A stretch of DNA of 64,000 nucleotides from an uncultured Cytophagales bacterium (GCA_937911505.1 CALEMF010000061.1:1-64000); one strand, 5' to 3'. Positions 36,673 to 45,962 are shown, counted from the stretch's first letter. The notes: generated by a model not told the origin, from the sequence alone. Made by a program: numbers and translations.

Positions 36673-39207
36673 ATGACTTATGCTTACTTCCGACAAGGTA
36701 ATATCCTTGCCATCATTTTATCATTCTTTACCCTAAGCGCTCTTGCCCAAACGGGTGATATCATCGGTACAATTACCGACGCAGAAGGGCTTCCTTTACC
36801 AGGTGCAAGTGTTCGTGTGAGTCGCACTACACTTGGCGTAGCCACCGATCAGAAAGGGAGCTTTAGCCTCAATAGAGTCCCTGTAGGATCGCAAACCATC
36901 CTGATTACACTCATTGGCTACCAAAGTACCGAGCGTAAAGTTACCGTAACTGCCAACGAAGAGGTTCGCCTTGATGTATTGCTCGCAGAAGACATCCTCC
37001 AATTGAGTAGTGTTGCGATCACCGCTACGCGCCGTGAAGAAGACTTATCGAAGACACCACGCGCGCTCAAGGTAGTCTCTGGTGAAACAGTTGATTTTTA
37101 CACAAATCAGACTGCTGACCTCTCGGCAACTCTTGGTAAGTTCATTCCTAACTTCACCTCGCCCTCCATTGGTAACGACGTATTTGTAGCCACCTTACGC
37201 GGTCGTGCACCACTCTACCTTCTTGATGGAGTCCCCCTTCAAAGTAATGAAGGTCTTCGTGGCGCTGTACTAGGCAATATCGACCCATCAATGATTGAGC
37301 GTGTAGAGGTACTCTACGGAGCCTCTACCGTCTACGGAGGGGGCGCTCCCGGCGGTATTATCCAGTTTTTTACTAAAAACGCTGGTGAAAAACCCATTAA
37401 CGTAGATGTCCAGTTATTTTCGAGGAGCTACTTGGTAGATGATGTATTTCTTGACAACGAAGCTGTAGATTTCCGAACTGCTGTAACTGTTTCAGGTACA
37501 AAAGGCCGGTTCCGCTATTTAGCCAATGGAGTATTTGAGACAACCAACGGTCAATTTCGACCAGATGGTCAGCGTATTGCGCCTAACGGTACTTCTGCTT
37601 ACGACGATTTTTCCATATTTGCGAAAGCTGGCTATGACTTTACTCCTACTCAATCCATTGATCTTTCCTTTACCCGCTCGTACCGAGAACCCAACGATCT
37701 CTTTTTTGAACCTACGCTATTAGAGGTAGATGTATTCGCCGATCCAGAAGGAGCAGCAGCCGTAGGTCAGCGCGTTGAAACAGCTTTTAGCTACGATGAG
37801 CCCGTTAGCCAAGAGTATATCGCTGCCAACATACAGTATGAGAATACGAAGGTTTTGGGGGGTGTTTTCCGATTACAAGGGTATTATTTTGACCTCAACT
37901 TTCAGCAAGAAGGATCAGATATACGCCCCAACCTAACGAGAAACGGAGGAACATTCCCTGATTCTTGGCCAGGCTTATGGCAAACAAGTACAGCCGCTAC
38001 GCAATGGGGTGCACGTACGGAATATGTCCGTTCCTTCAGTGAGCGTTTCCTAATGACCCTTGGGGGCGGCGTGCTCTGGGCGGAAGACGCCACCCCAGTC
38101 ACCCTGTCTAACGCAGCCCCTTTCGATAATGAAAATCGCTTTGATGGGGCAGCAGGCGCTCAGGACCAAGGAGCCCCCACCGAGCTCTTCAATGGTGGTA
38201 TATTTCTCCAAGCTGACTTCGATGTAACTGAGGCGCTTCGTCTGTCAGGCGGGGCACGTTTCGATGTTATTTCATTTGATGTACTTCCCTTTATCCCAAC
38301 ATTTACACGGGTAGCGCCAGGACAACAAAGGCTTGGTGGCTCAGGTATAAACTCTGGTCTCTCTCTCAACATCGGTGCTGCCTACGAGGTAGTAGAAAAT
38401 ACAACCCTCTTTGCCAATTTCTCACAGGGCTTTTCTATTCCAAGCTTAGCGTTTCTGGTCGTTAATGTAGCACCCAATGTTGAGATTGAAGGCGATGAGA
38501 TTGTGTCTCCTCAAATTGTCAATAACTTTGATTTAGGTGTACGTGGCCAAATTGGGAATAACTTTGCTTACGGATTCACTGGATTTTACGCTTTCTCTGA
38601 AGATGGTTCACAGATTCGCTTTGATCCAGCAACTGGCTCTGGTGAGCGAGTACAAGCCCCACAAAGAAACTATGGGTTTGAGGCTTCTTTAGAGGCTGCA
38701 CCCGCCAAGGGTTTTCGCATTGGGACTACCTTATCTTTAACAGAAACTGATGTAGACCCGCAGGATGATGGTACTTTCCAACCAGCTTCCAGCGTCGAGA
38801 CGATTCCACTTACAACCTCCATACGGATTTCATACGCGCCTCCTTCCTTGAAAGGGCTTTCGTTCAGTACTGAATTATTTACCGTGGGGAACCGTGACCG
38901 TGCCTTTAATTTTCTCGTTGATTCTGATGACAATGGGGAAATTGATCTTGACACCGATGGTAATCCAGTTCGCGCTGATGGTTATCGACTTCGTGGGTTC
39001 TCGACCGTCGATATTGGGGCTAGCTATAGGTTTCCAGAACGCTGGTTGGGTGACGTTGGCGGAAGCCTATCATTTCAAGTACTTAACTTACTGAATGAAA
39101 CCTACATACCGCCCATTTCACAGCGCCAATTTGGAGATGTTTTTGCCATCCGTCGGCTCAATGGTTTTGGAAGAAACCTAACCGTTACGCTCAAATTTGA
39201 TCTTTAG
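36673..39207 (+). CDS. TonB-dependent outer-membrane receptor, siderophore type
   Basis: An 844-residue outer-membrane receptor. Signal peptide ending LSALAQ (residue 26); a carboxypeptidase-regulatory-like domain at about 28-115 (GDIIGTITDAEGLPLPGASV); a TonB plug at about 120-240 (ATRREEDLSKTPRALKVVSG, YLLDGVPLQ, IERVEVLYGASTVYGGGAPG); then a large beta barrel ending GRNLTVTLKFDL. Plug wording and overall size match catecholate/hydroxamate siderophore receptors rather than SusC, which has no SusD partner here. It would import a ferric chelate using TonB-ExbBD energy. A possible iron-responsive operator lies upstream and a Crp/Fnr regulator is divergent. A hairpin follows the stop. Confidence 0.9.
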   Translation: MTYAYFRQGNILAIILSFFTLSALAQTGDIIGTITDAEGLPLPGASVRVSRTTLGVATDQKGSFSLNRVPVGSQTILITLIGYQSTERKVTVTANEEVRLDVLLAEDILQLSSVAITATRREEDLSKTPRALKVVSGETVDFYTNQTADLSATLGKFIPNFTSPSIGNDVFVATLRGRAPLYLLDGVPLQSNEGLRGAVLGNIDPSMIERVEVLYGASTVYGGGAPGGIIQFFTKNAGEKPINVDVQLFSRSYLVDDVFLDNEAVDFRTAVTVSGTKGRFRYLANGVFETTNGQFRPDGQRIAPNGTSAYDDFSIFAKAGYDFTPTQSIDLSFTRSYREPNDLFFEPTLLEVDVFADPEGAAAVGQRVETAFSYDEPVSQEYIAANIQYENTKVLGGVFRLQGYYFDLNFQQEGSDIRPNLTRNGGTFPDSWPGLWQTSTAATQWGARTEYVRSFSERFLMTLGGGVLWAEDATPVTLSNAAPFDNENRFDGAAGAQDQGAPTELFNGGIFLQADFDVTEALRLSGGARFDVISFDVLPFIPTFTRVAPGQQRLGGSGINSGLSLNIGAAYEVVENTTLFANFSQGFSIPSLAFLVVNVAPNVEIEGDEIVSPQIVNNFDLGVRGQIGNNFAYGFTGFYAFSEDGSQIRFDPATGSGERVQAPQRNYGFEASLEAAPAKGFRIGTTLSLTETDVDPQDDGTFQPASSVETIPLTTSIRISYAPPSLKGLSFSTELFTVGNRDRAFNFLVDSDDNGEIDLDTDGNPVRADGYRLRGFSTVDIGASYRFPERWLGDVGGSLSFQVLNLLNETYIPPISQRQFGDVFAIRRLNGFGRNLTVTLKFDL

Positions 39208-39236
39208 TATCTTATTTGTAATAGCTACAAACTCCT

Positions 39237-39265
39237 TAAGCACTCCTTGATTCAGGGGGTGCTTA
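39237..39265 (+). terminator. Hairpin after the TonB receptor gene
   Basis: A 10-bp stem (39237-39246 with 39256-39265, one G-T pair) with a 9-nt loop, 30 bp after the stop. It lacks a T run, so termination is likely but not certain. Confidence 0.45.
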
Positions 39266-39292
39266 CAGGGTGTTCCAGCTAAAACATCTTTA

Positions 39293-39427
39293 TTATTTCA
39301 CAATCTTCACTTCATATGGTTGTTTACTGGTTAACTTCAACAAATACATACCAATTCGAAGTGATTGTAAGGAAAAATATACTTCTGAAGATGATGCGCC
39401 TACTTGCCTCTCTTCTTTACAATTATA
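39293..39427 (-). pseudogene. Stranded T9SS type A C-terminal sorting signal
   Basis: A 44-codon open stretch between a TAG and a TAA with no start codon reads ...SLRIGMYLLKLTSKQ..., ending EVKIVK. This is the second half of a type IX secretion sorting domain (pattern L-x-x-G-x-Y-x-L-x-(I/L) ... K-(I/F)-V-K at the very C-terminus). The protein that would carry it is absent: the next upstream sequence on this strand is the end of the beta-barrel receptor gene, 24 bp away and in another frame, with its own normal C-terminus. It is probably the 3' stub of a lost secreted-protein gene. Confidence 0.65.
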
Positions 39428-39450
39428 CTATACAGTTTTTAGAAAACACG

Positions 39451-41901
39451 CTACATATCATCGCCACCGCCATTACGTTCTCCTTCCCCACGTCGTCGGT
39501 CAGGTCTTCGTTGTTGTTTACCAAATTGATAGTTGAAACCAATAGAGAGCGAGCGGGTATTCCCACGGTAAAGAAACTCGTTGAAGAGCGTAGGCGTACG
39601 ACGGATACTACCAAAGCGCATCGTTTGCGCAATATCTCTCACGTTGAGTATAATGCGACCTTTTCGTTTCATCACAGATTTACTAATTCCCAGACTATTC
39701 ATAAAGAAATCGAGACGCTCTCCCTGTGCGTTGATCATCGGTGCACGGTAGTAGAGCATCATTTGGATACGGAAGCTTCTGGGTAGATTTATATTAGCCA
39801 TAAAACGTGTATTCCAACTGTAACTGTCGTTGGTAGTCAATTCATCCGAGTTACTACCATCTATCACTAGTCTGAAGTAAGAAACGTTGGCGTTCATGTT
39901 GAGCCATTTCCCTACGCTGTAAGAACCAATCAGCTCAACACCATAGTTTTCTGCGGTGCTTACATTGGTAGGTCTGTAAATGGTGGTATCACCACTTACC
40001 TGTGAGACGATGCGTTGAATGACCCCTGTAGTACGCTTGTAAAAGGCAGAGCTTGTTAACGAAGCGTTGTTCCAGTCTTTGATAAATCCAAGTTCATAGG
40101 AGTCAGTGTACTCTGGTTGTAAAAGAGGATCGCCTCCTCTCAACACAAGTGGGTTAGAGAATGTAGGGAACGGATTCAAATCCCAGAAGCTAGGTCGGTT
40201 GATACGCCGACTGTAAGAGGCCTGCACCTTTTGGTCTTTAGGCAAGCTGTAGGTCAAGACACCACTAGGAAAAAAGTTGACGTAGTCGAAGTTAAAGGTC
40301 TCGTTGGTAGTAATAAGGCTAGAGGTCGTATTGGTAGTCTCAAAGCGTAAACCTGCCTCAAATTCTAAACGATTGAGTTTACCACCTGTCAAGAGATAGC
40401 CTGCATGTACTGCTTCATCATAATCGAAACGGTTGGTAAATCCTACTTGATTTTCCCATTGGTTAGTAGCTTGATCAAATTCTTCTAATTGAAAATCCGT
40501 ATCAATATTCCGAACAATCGTTTTCCAGCCTGTCTCTATTCTTAATTGCTCACTAATAGGGTGTGTATAATCTGCCTGTAGAATGAGCATTGCCGTGTTT
40601 TCATCGTTTGTAGAGCGTTGTAGTTGCTCAGCAAGCGGTACCAATGTACCATCTGCCATAAAGGTATTCTGGATAAAATCTTCTTCCTCATAGTCTCGCG
40701 CAAAAGCATAAGAGCCAAAGAGATTAAGTTCTTGGTTCGGCTTATTGAACTTAATATCATAAGCAAGCGAATAGGTCTGGTTACGGTCGTCTTCATCCTC
40801 CCAAGCATTTCTTATATCGAAATCTAGGAGATTTCTGTTTATGTCGAAGTTTTCATTCAACTGTTCCTCACTTCTTTCTCCAATATCATATCCCAATACA
40901 CCCTCTAGTGTAAGGGTTTGTTTATCGTTGATATTGTAGGCTATTCCAAAGTTACTACTTAGGGCAATATTTCTACGGGAATTGTCATTTTCTTGGTCGA
41001 TGAAAGGAGTAGCATCACTTAAGAAGTTCTGGCGATTGATGGTAATCTCCCCTTCTCTAGCACGTTGATTAGCATTAAGCCCTCCATAAAAATTCCAGCT
41101 TCCCTTTCGCCAGTTCAGTTCTAAGTTGCTATTGTAGCGATCGTTAATACCAATGTTTATCCCGGCACTTCCGTTTAATCCATCTTCTTGTTTTTCTTTG
41201 AGAATAATATTGATAATACCTGCTCCACCGTCAGGATCATACTTCGCAGAAGGGTTGGTAAGGACTTCTATCCTTTCGATGGCACTGGCAGGAATTCTAT
41301 CAAGAATGGCTTGTCTACCCAAGCCAGTGAGTCCAGACTGTTTTCCGTTGATAAGTACCGTTACATTACTACTTCCACGTAGACTCAGGGTACCGTTCTC
41401 ATCTACTTGTACCGAAGGGATATTCTGTAGTACATCACTGGCATTACCACCTGCAGTCATAATATCTTGACTTACATCGTAGGTACGGCTCCCAAGGCCA
41501 CTTTGTGCCACATCAGGTGCCTCTACAATCTCTACCTCACTAAGTTGCTGGTTTGTCCCTTTGAGCCGAATAGCCCCCAAGCGTGCCAAGGGCCGTGTTT
41601 GTGTAATGGCAATATTATCTATTTGCTGATCTTCATAGCCAATAAACTGAATCTTTACGGAGTAGTTACCCTCCTCTATCTCATCAAAAGAAAAGTTTCC
41701 GTTCTCATCAGAGGTCGCTCCTTTCAAGGGTGTTGTCGAGCCAGTTTCAAATAATCCAATAGTAGCAAAAGCTACGGGTTGATTGCTTTGAGGATCAACT
41801 ATAGTACCTGTAATACCACGTTCTGCTGTCTGTGCCCAAGCAATTTTTTTGCAAAATAATAGGGTGATTAATATAAAAAAACAAAGTACTCTTACTCGCA
41901 T
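39451..41901 (-). CDS. Outer-membrane beta-barrel receptor (TonB-dependent-like, OMP_b-brl_3)
   Basis: An 816-residue outer-membrane protein. Signal peptide MRVRVLCFFILITLLFCKKIAWAQ; carboxypeptidase-regulatory-like domain at about 28-115 (GITGTIVDPQSNQPVAFATI); plug-like domain at about 125-225 (VLQNIPSVQVDENGTLSLRG, VLINGKQSGLTGLG, IERIEVLTNPSAKYDPDGGA); then a beta barrel of the outer-membrane beta-barrel family 3. The NPSAKYDPDGGAGIINIILK block is typical of these receptors, whose ligands are mostly unknown. The tail after the last barrel strand (GFNYQFGK) is Arg/Gly/Asp-rich, as often seen in this family. It is convergent with the siderophore-type receptor. Confidence 0.88.
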   Translation of the reverse strand: MRVRVLCFFILITLLFCKKIAWAQTAERGITGTIVDPQSNQPVAFATIGLFETGSTTPLKGATSDENGNFSFDEIEEGNYSVKIQFIGYEDQQIDNIAITQTRPLARLGAIRLKGTNQQLSEVEIVEAPDVAQSGLGSRTYDVSQDIMTAGGNASDVLQNIPSVQVDENGTLSLRGSSNVTVLINGKQSGLTGLGRQAILDRIPASAIERIEVLTNPSAKYDPDGGAGIINIILKEKQEDGLNGSAGINIGINDRYNSNLELNWRKGSWNFYGGLNANQRAREGEITINRQNFLSDATPFIDQENDNSRRNIALSSNFGIAYNINDKQTLTLEGVLGYDIGERSEEQLNENFDINRNLLDFDIRNAWEDEDDRNQTYSLAYDIKFNKPNQELNLFGSYAFARDYEEEDFIQNTFMADGTLVPLAEQLQRSTNDENTAMLILQADYTHPISEQLRIETGWKTIVRNIDTDFQLEEFDQATNQWENQVGFTNRFDYDEAVHAGYLLTGGKLNRLEFEAGLRFETTNTTSSLITTNETFNFDYVNFFPSGVLTYSLPKDQKVQASYSRRINRPSFWDLNPFPTFSNPLVLRGGDPLLQPEYTDSYELGFIKDWNNASLTSSAFYKRTTGVIQRIVSQVSGDTTIYRPTNVSTAENYGVELIGSYSVGKWLNMNANVSYFRLVIDGSNSDELTTNDSYSWNTRFMANINLPRSFRIQMMLYYRAPMINAQGERLDFFMNSLGISKSVMKRKGRIILNVRDIAQTMRFGSIRRTPTLFNEFLYRGNTRSLSIGFNYQFGKQQRRPDRRRGEGERNGGGDDM

Positions 41902-42108
41902 GGTAGGGAATGTTTCTGTTGCTAGCCTTACTTCTTAGCCGTAATTAGTTTAATGTATCTCACTAACAAATACATAACCTTAACGACCTACTTACGAGCA
42001 TTGTTGTAATTTGAATTAATAAATATCTGGGTTGTAAAATTTAAAGTTGGTCATTTCCTTAAAAATAAAACAGGGCTTTTTATATAATTATTTTGCTTTT
42101 GTGTGAAA

Positions 42109-42116
42109 CAAAACTA
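42109..42116 (-). promoter_or_regulatory. Possible -7 box for the beta-barrel receptor
   Basis: Minus-strand TAGTTTTG matches TAnnTTTG, but lies about 208 nt before the ATG at 41901, implying a long leader. Motif match only. Confidence 0.3.
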
Positions 42117-42157
42117 TATTTACTACGTACAGGGTATAAATCTTACACATTTCTTAC

Positions 42158-42643
42158 GTGAAAAATTATTATCGTATTCTAGAAATTTCTCACAGCGCTT
42201 GCTCAAGTACTATCAAGCAAGCCTATCGGAAATTAGCTAAACAGTGGCATCCAGACCTTCACGAGAATTCCGAAACCGCACATCATTGGTTTAAAGAAAT
42301 TACCGAGGCTTACGAGATACTCTCCAATGGGAATAAGAAAGTAGCCTACGATTTTAAATTGAGAAAAGCCATCGTTACCAAGCGGGTAGTTACTATACAC
42401 AAGCCCATCGTTAAAACTGCTAAAAAGGAGCAAAACAGCTTGGAGGATTACCAACAACGTATTGAGCAACTGATGCAACAGCATCAAAAATTACTGCACA
42501 AGAATAAGAAAATGGCTGAGTATTATAGAAATAAAGAACAAAAGGCAAAGACCTTCTACGATACTTTTAGAGAAAACCGTGAACAGGCCTACCAAGCAAT
42601 GAAGAACAACCTCCATCAAGTAAAAAAGAAAAAGATTTTATAA
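42158..42643 (+). CDS. J-domain (DnaJ-like) protein with coiled-coil tail
   Basis: A 161-residue protein. Residues 3-67 form a J domain: YYRILEISHSACSSTIKQAY, then AKQWHPDLHE with the HPD motif that triggers Hsp70 ATP hydrolysis, and FKEITEAYEILSN. No Gly/Phe-rich or zinc-finger region follows, so it is a class C co-chaperone and not DnaJ itself. Residues about 88-155 are a charged coiled coil (EDYQQRIEQLMQQHQKLLHK), which may bind a specific client or dimerise. Translation begins at GTG 42158 (no nearby in-frame ATG). A clear terminator follows at 42649-42682. Confidence 0.85.
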   Translation: MKNYYRILEISHSACSSTIKQAYRKLAKQWHPDLHENSETAHHWFKEITEAYEILSNGNKKVAYDFKLRKAIVTKRVVTIHKPIVKTAKKEQNSLEDYQQRIEQLMQQHQKLLHKNKKMAEYYRNKEQKAKTFYDTFRENREQAYQAMKNNLHQVKKKKIL

Positions 42644-42648
42644 AATAT

Positions 42649-42682
42649 AAGCGACTTACCTGAATAGATAAGCCGCTTTTTT
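42649..42682 (+). terminator. Terminator after the J-domain gene
   Basis: A 10-bp stem with one mismatch (42649-42658 with 42669-42678) followed by a run of six T (42677-42682), 6 bp after the stop. Confidence 0.75.
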
Positions 42683-42712
42683 CTCCTTTAAGGAGCCTAC
42701 ACTTTCATTTAT

Positions 42713-43303
42713 TTACAAAATACGTGGCTTTGTACCTGTCGTCTCTTCTTCAGCTTTCAACAAAACCAAAGTGATCACAAAGTCGAAAAATTGACTTACG
42801 CCTTTTAGCGCTTGTGCCATATGGTATACATCTACTTCTACACGCATCTCGTTTCCTTGTGATTGATCTGCATAAGCAGTAGTCACAGCCACAATATCCA
42901 TGGTATGGAATTCTTCAATAATCTGTTCGATTTTTTGAAGGTCATCTGAATCAAGGTCGAGTTGTGCCGCTTCGATGAGCACCGCACAATCTTTCCATAA
43001 CAAATTGAGACGATGATGGCCTGGAAATTCGTCTCCTTTCCAAGTCAACTAGTTGAGCCTACGGATCGATTCTTTTAACTTCCATTCTAAGTACTGACGG
43101 TACAGATGTACAATAGACTGTACCAGACTTTGGTTGTGCATAGGATTCTTCATATACAACTTTACCAGACGGTCTGCACCTACTTTATAGTCGTCAGCAA
43201 ACAAGTCGAACTGATCGAGCCGAGGAGTCACTGTTGTAGCAGGCGCAATATTTTCTATTTTAAAAAGGAAATCGTATTGATGACTAAATCTTAACGTTTT
43301 CAT
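42713..43303 (-). pseudogene. Conserved hypothetical gene interrupted by an in-frame TAG
   Basis: One frame of 197 codons is split by a TAG at 43051-43049. The N-part (from ATG 43303) reads MKTLRFSHQYDFLFKIENI, DLFADDYKVGADRLVKLY and VHLYRQYLEWKLKESIRRLN; the C-part continues at once with LTWKGDEFPGHHRLNLLWKD and ends near GVSQFFDFVITLVLLK. The pattern (I/V)-x-L-Y-R-Q-Y-L-E-x-x-L-K-E followed soon by G-H-x-L-x-x-L-W is, from recall, a recurring uncharacterised bacterial family of about 200 residues, so the two parts are one protein. A strong AGGAGG (43315-43310) stands 6 nt before the ATG, which is unusual for this phylum and decides the start over ATG 43330. Alternatives: sequence error or stop readthrough. 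Confidence 0.65.
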
Positions 43304-43330
43304 ACTTATCCTCCTTTTTTTTAACTTCAT

Positions 43331-44161
43331 CTCTCCTGCTCACACCAGCAGACAGCATTTAATTATTTTACTGAGGGTGAATTATGAGACAATTATTTGG
43401 GCAGTAACTTAATCGACAAGTTTTTAATCTGCCTGTCAGGTTTTCAGTACTCATATATATTTTTATAGTTTCCTATTATTCTCTATAAAATATTATACCA
43501 GAGTAACACAAATGAGTAAATTAACCTATTTTTGAGCGCTTTTCAGGCGCTCATCAATAAGGATTCCAAACTACTTTTTACTCGTTTTCACCTTTATGAC
43601 GACGTAAAAGGCTTTTTTTTCTTTGAAGTCTTTGTACAAGCAACTTGAAAACTTTTTAGCTATCTTGTAAGTCGCTTACTGATGAAAACATCAAAACGGT
43701 GGGCAGTTGGCGCTAGGCGGGAGGTAAGTGAAGTACATCATACCCCGCCCAAGGACTGTTTTCCGCTACGTATACTTCTAAGAAACAGCCTTTCTCATTC
43801 TCCCAGCCTATCTGCTGACGAATAAGAAGACACCAAATCTTTGAAGCGTCTATCTGCTTGAACGAACGATATGGGTATAATGACCACATAATGCAATTGA
43901 TTGATTTGAAAAACTTTCTCGCAAGACTCTATCATGTTCTGGTAAAGCCTTAAAAATATTTCGCTAGTGAATCAATTATAATTCCAAAAAGCCCATTTAG
44001 TGTTTTTTTCTAATTTTTTATTTCAATAATACCACAACAATCTTTCTCCTCTCTATGAAAGTATAATAAACGAAGCGTATAGAACGTTCTCTCTCTAAAG
44101 CTTTTACAGCATACAAAATATAGGGAGGATAATTTTTGTTTCTTATCAGTACAGGAAAAAG
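43331..44161. other. Long intergenic gap with structured elements
   Basis: About 830 bp without a supported protein gene. It contains a 7-bp perfect hairpin at 43533-43553 (TGAGCGC/GCGCTCA) and a longer folded element at 43695-43762, listed separately. Otherwise A+T-rich with no recognised remnant. Confidence 0.5.
43695..43762. ncRNA. Candidate structured RNA or DNA element
   Basis: Nested pairing: GGCGG-GA-GGTA (43716-43726) with TACC-CCGCC (43741-43749) gives 9 bp around a 2-nt bulge and 14-nt loop; outside it CAGT (43704-43707) pairs with ACTG (43755-43758), and flanking A and T runs extend it. It is richer in G+C than its surroundings. No known RNA family was recognised; strand is undecided. 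Confidence 0.3.
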
Positions 44162-44260
44162 ATGGGAATTAATACTCAACGAAAGATGGCAGATTCTCAA
44201 AGACAAAACGCAGTATCAATTACAGCAAGTGCCTTAGTAAAAGTAGTGGCTTATGTGTAA
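44162..44260 (+). CDS. Possible 32-residue small protein
   Basis: An ATG preceded by ggaaaaag opens a 32-codon frame reading MGINTQRKMADSQRQNAVS and ending SALVKVVAYV. The basic/polar start and hydrophobic end would fit a small membrane-associated peptide. It lies on the strand opposite to DUF1206, just before the hairpin at 44258-44297. No homology is recognised and chance is a real alternative. Confidence 0.2.
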   Translation: MGINTQRKMADSQRQNAVSITASALVKVVAYV

Positions 44261-44297
44261 AAAAAGGTGAAGGGTTAATCAATAATCCTTCACCTTT
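44258..44297 (-). terminator. Terminator of the DUF1206 gene
   Basis: A perfect 11-bp stem (44263-44273 with 44287-44297); on the minus strand it is followed by a run of T (complement of A at 44259-44265). It lies 29 bp after the DUF1206 stop. Confidence 0.8.
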
Positions 44298-44325
44298 CTT
44301 GTGAGTATATCTGATAAGAAAATCG

Positions 44326-45111
44326 TTAGCTGTACGCCCTACTATACCTCGCTAAAAAGTATTGGAAAACACCATAAGCAACCAGTCCGAGTGCCATCGC
44401 ACCCATTAGCACATTACCGAGTGTCATACTTGAGAGAAAACCAAATACTGCTTCCATCCCCCCTACATTATTCGGATCATTTTCGCTTGCTGCCTTAAAG
44501 ACAAACCAACCCAAAATACCAAAAGCTACTCCTCTAGCCATGTACCCTACTAATCCCGATTTCTCTAGTACTTCTTTCTCCTCTTTACCACCTTGGTGTT
44601 GAACACTCTCCAAGAATTTTTTACTAGCGCCCTTGTAAAATTGATACACCGCTACACCAAATAAAATAATGGCAATAACAAATAGTACGAATTGTCCGTA
44701 ATCTTTATCTAGAATGGTAGCCGCTGCTTGTTGTTTCGTACTACCACCCTGTTGCTTTTCACCAATGGCGGTTAGAAAAGTAGAAACGCTCAGCGTGGCA
44801 TATAAAATACCACTTACCAAGTAACCTATTCTTTTAGCGTAGCCTTTCTCATCACTTCCCTTATTCTTAGGGTCGAGGCAAGCTGCATAAACACGCCATA
44901 CAGCGTATCCGAGTAAGCCAATAGCTAAGATAATGAGAAGAATATTGCCAAAAGTTTGCTGTTGCAAGAAGGAAACCACGCCATTTTTACCTGCAATTTT
45001 ACCGCCTACATTAATAGCGGCCATAAAGGTGAGTATGCCCAGTAGCGCATAAACGGCTCCTTTTGTGATAAGGCCCGCTTTTCTTATCTTTTCTATTTTT
45101 GCACTTTTCAT
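44326..45111 (-). CDS. DUF1206 family membrane protein
   Basis: A 261-residue integral membrane protein. It consists of three related segments of about 75 residues, each starting with a basic R-x-G-x-(I/V)-(T/S)-x-G-(A/I)-(V/L)-Y-A-x-L type helix and followed by a second helix: AGLITKGAVYALLGILTF, IGYLVSGILYATLSVSTF and SGLVGYMARGVAFGILGWF mark the repeats, with GNILLIILAIGLLGYAVWRV, FVLFVIAIILFGVAVYQF and GNVLMGAMALGLVAYGVFQY as partners. Six membrane helices in total. This repeated two-helix layout is the DUF1206 signature; function is unknown. The ATG at 45111 (MKSAKIEKIRKAG) is chosen because the upstream 59 residues lack family character. Divergent from a Crp/Fnr gene. Confidence 0.85.
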   Translation of the reverse strand: MKSAKIEKIRKAGLITKGAVYALLGILTFMAAINVGGKIAGKNGVVSFLQQQTFGNILLIILAIGLLGYAVWRVYAACLDPKNKGSDEKGYAKRIGYLVSGILYATLSVSTFLTAIGEKQQGGSTKQQAAATILDKDYGQFVLFVIAIILFGVAVYQFYKGASKKFLESVQHQGGKEEKEVLEKSGLVGYMARGVAFGILGWFVFKAASENDPNNVGGMEAVFGFLSSMTLGNVLMGAMALGLVAYGVFQYFLARYSRAYS

Positions 45112-45353
45112 ATTGTATATGGTTTGTTTTGTTGTTTGAATATTTTCATTAGTGAAAGTCAATATTTGATCCAGCAAGGCTTTTGGGGGGGCTAGCGACG
45201 TGTAGAGGATGATTCTGAGGAAAGCTCGCCTCATCGCCATTAAGTAGCTGTTGCTTCTGACCCACAGATTGAGGTAAGGAAAGGACACTCCTCCTGTTTT
45301 CTTATTGTGTAATAGATACTTGCTTGAGCAGCTTATTTATCTTATCTTTCTTT

Positions 45354-45929
45354 ATGGAGCAACTCAAGACCGCTGTTCAGCAGATGATTACGATTACCGA
45401 GGATGAGATGACACATTTTCTAAAAAGTTGTTTTCAAAAAACTTTTCAGCGAAAAGAGATTCTTAGCTATCCTAATATAATTCCTAACGAGATCTTCTTC
45501 ATCGAATCAGGCATTATTAGAGTAATGTTGCAAGATAGAGAAGGGAAAGAGCATACCCTACACTTTGCCTTGGAGCAACAGTTTGTGGCAGACTACGCTC
45601 ATTTTATGAACAAAACACCCTCTGTTTACGCTTTACAAGCGCTTGAACCTACTAGCGTAGTTGTTTTATCGAGAACTACTATAGAATGGGGCTACCAACA
45701 TTTACAAGAAGGCGACAAACTGGGCCGATTGATTGCGGAATCTTATTTTATCTATCACGATCATCGTATTCAGGATATGTACGTTAGAACACCAAAGGAA
45801 AGATACGATGCGATTACCCAAGTGTTTCCAGCTATTCACGCCAGAGTACCGCAGCATATGATTGCTTCTTACCTGGGCATTACCTCTGTTCATTTAAGTA
45901 GATTGAAAAAGCAAGCCATCAAAGTGTAA
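45354..45929 (+). CDS. Crp/Fnr family transcriptional regulator
   Basis: A 191-residue regulator. The effector domain (about residues 25-120) shows FFIESGIIRVMLQDREGKEHTLHF, without a cAMP-binding signature. The C-terminal HTH contains RVPQHMIASYLGITSVHLSRLKK (about residues 163-186). The ATG at 45354 gives MEQLKTAVQQMI; an in-frame upstream start at 45324 is less likely. It precedes an SRPBCC lipoprotein gene by 74 bp and an SDR remnant, and is divergent from DUF1206. Same general class as the regulator at 35.6-36.2 kb, which also neighbours an SRPBCC gene. Confidence 0.86.
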   Translation: MEQLKTAVQQMITITEDEMTHFLKSCFQKTFQRKEILSYPNIIPNEIFFIESGIIRVMLQDREGKEHTLHFALEQQFVADYAHFMNKTPSVYALQALEPTSVVVLSRTTIEWGYQHLQEGDKLGRLIAESYFIYHDHRIQDMYVRTPKERYDAITQVFPAIHARVPQHMIASYLGITSVHLSRLKKQAIKV

Positions 45930-45962
45930 ACAAATGTTATCGTTTTTGAGATAAGCAGCCCC

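Noticed and set aside
39270..39786. Plus-strand frames of 88 and 156 residues
   Set aside because: They lie mostly over the 3' end of the beta-barrel receptor gene on the other strand and have low-complexity, His/Thr-rich wording with no domain; the uncovered part is better explained by the T9SS remnant on the minus strand.
44018..44206. 62-residue minus-strand frame
   Set aside because: No domain, Arg/Tyr-rich random wording, and it would overlap the other small frame; not supported.
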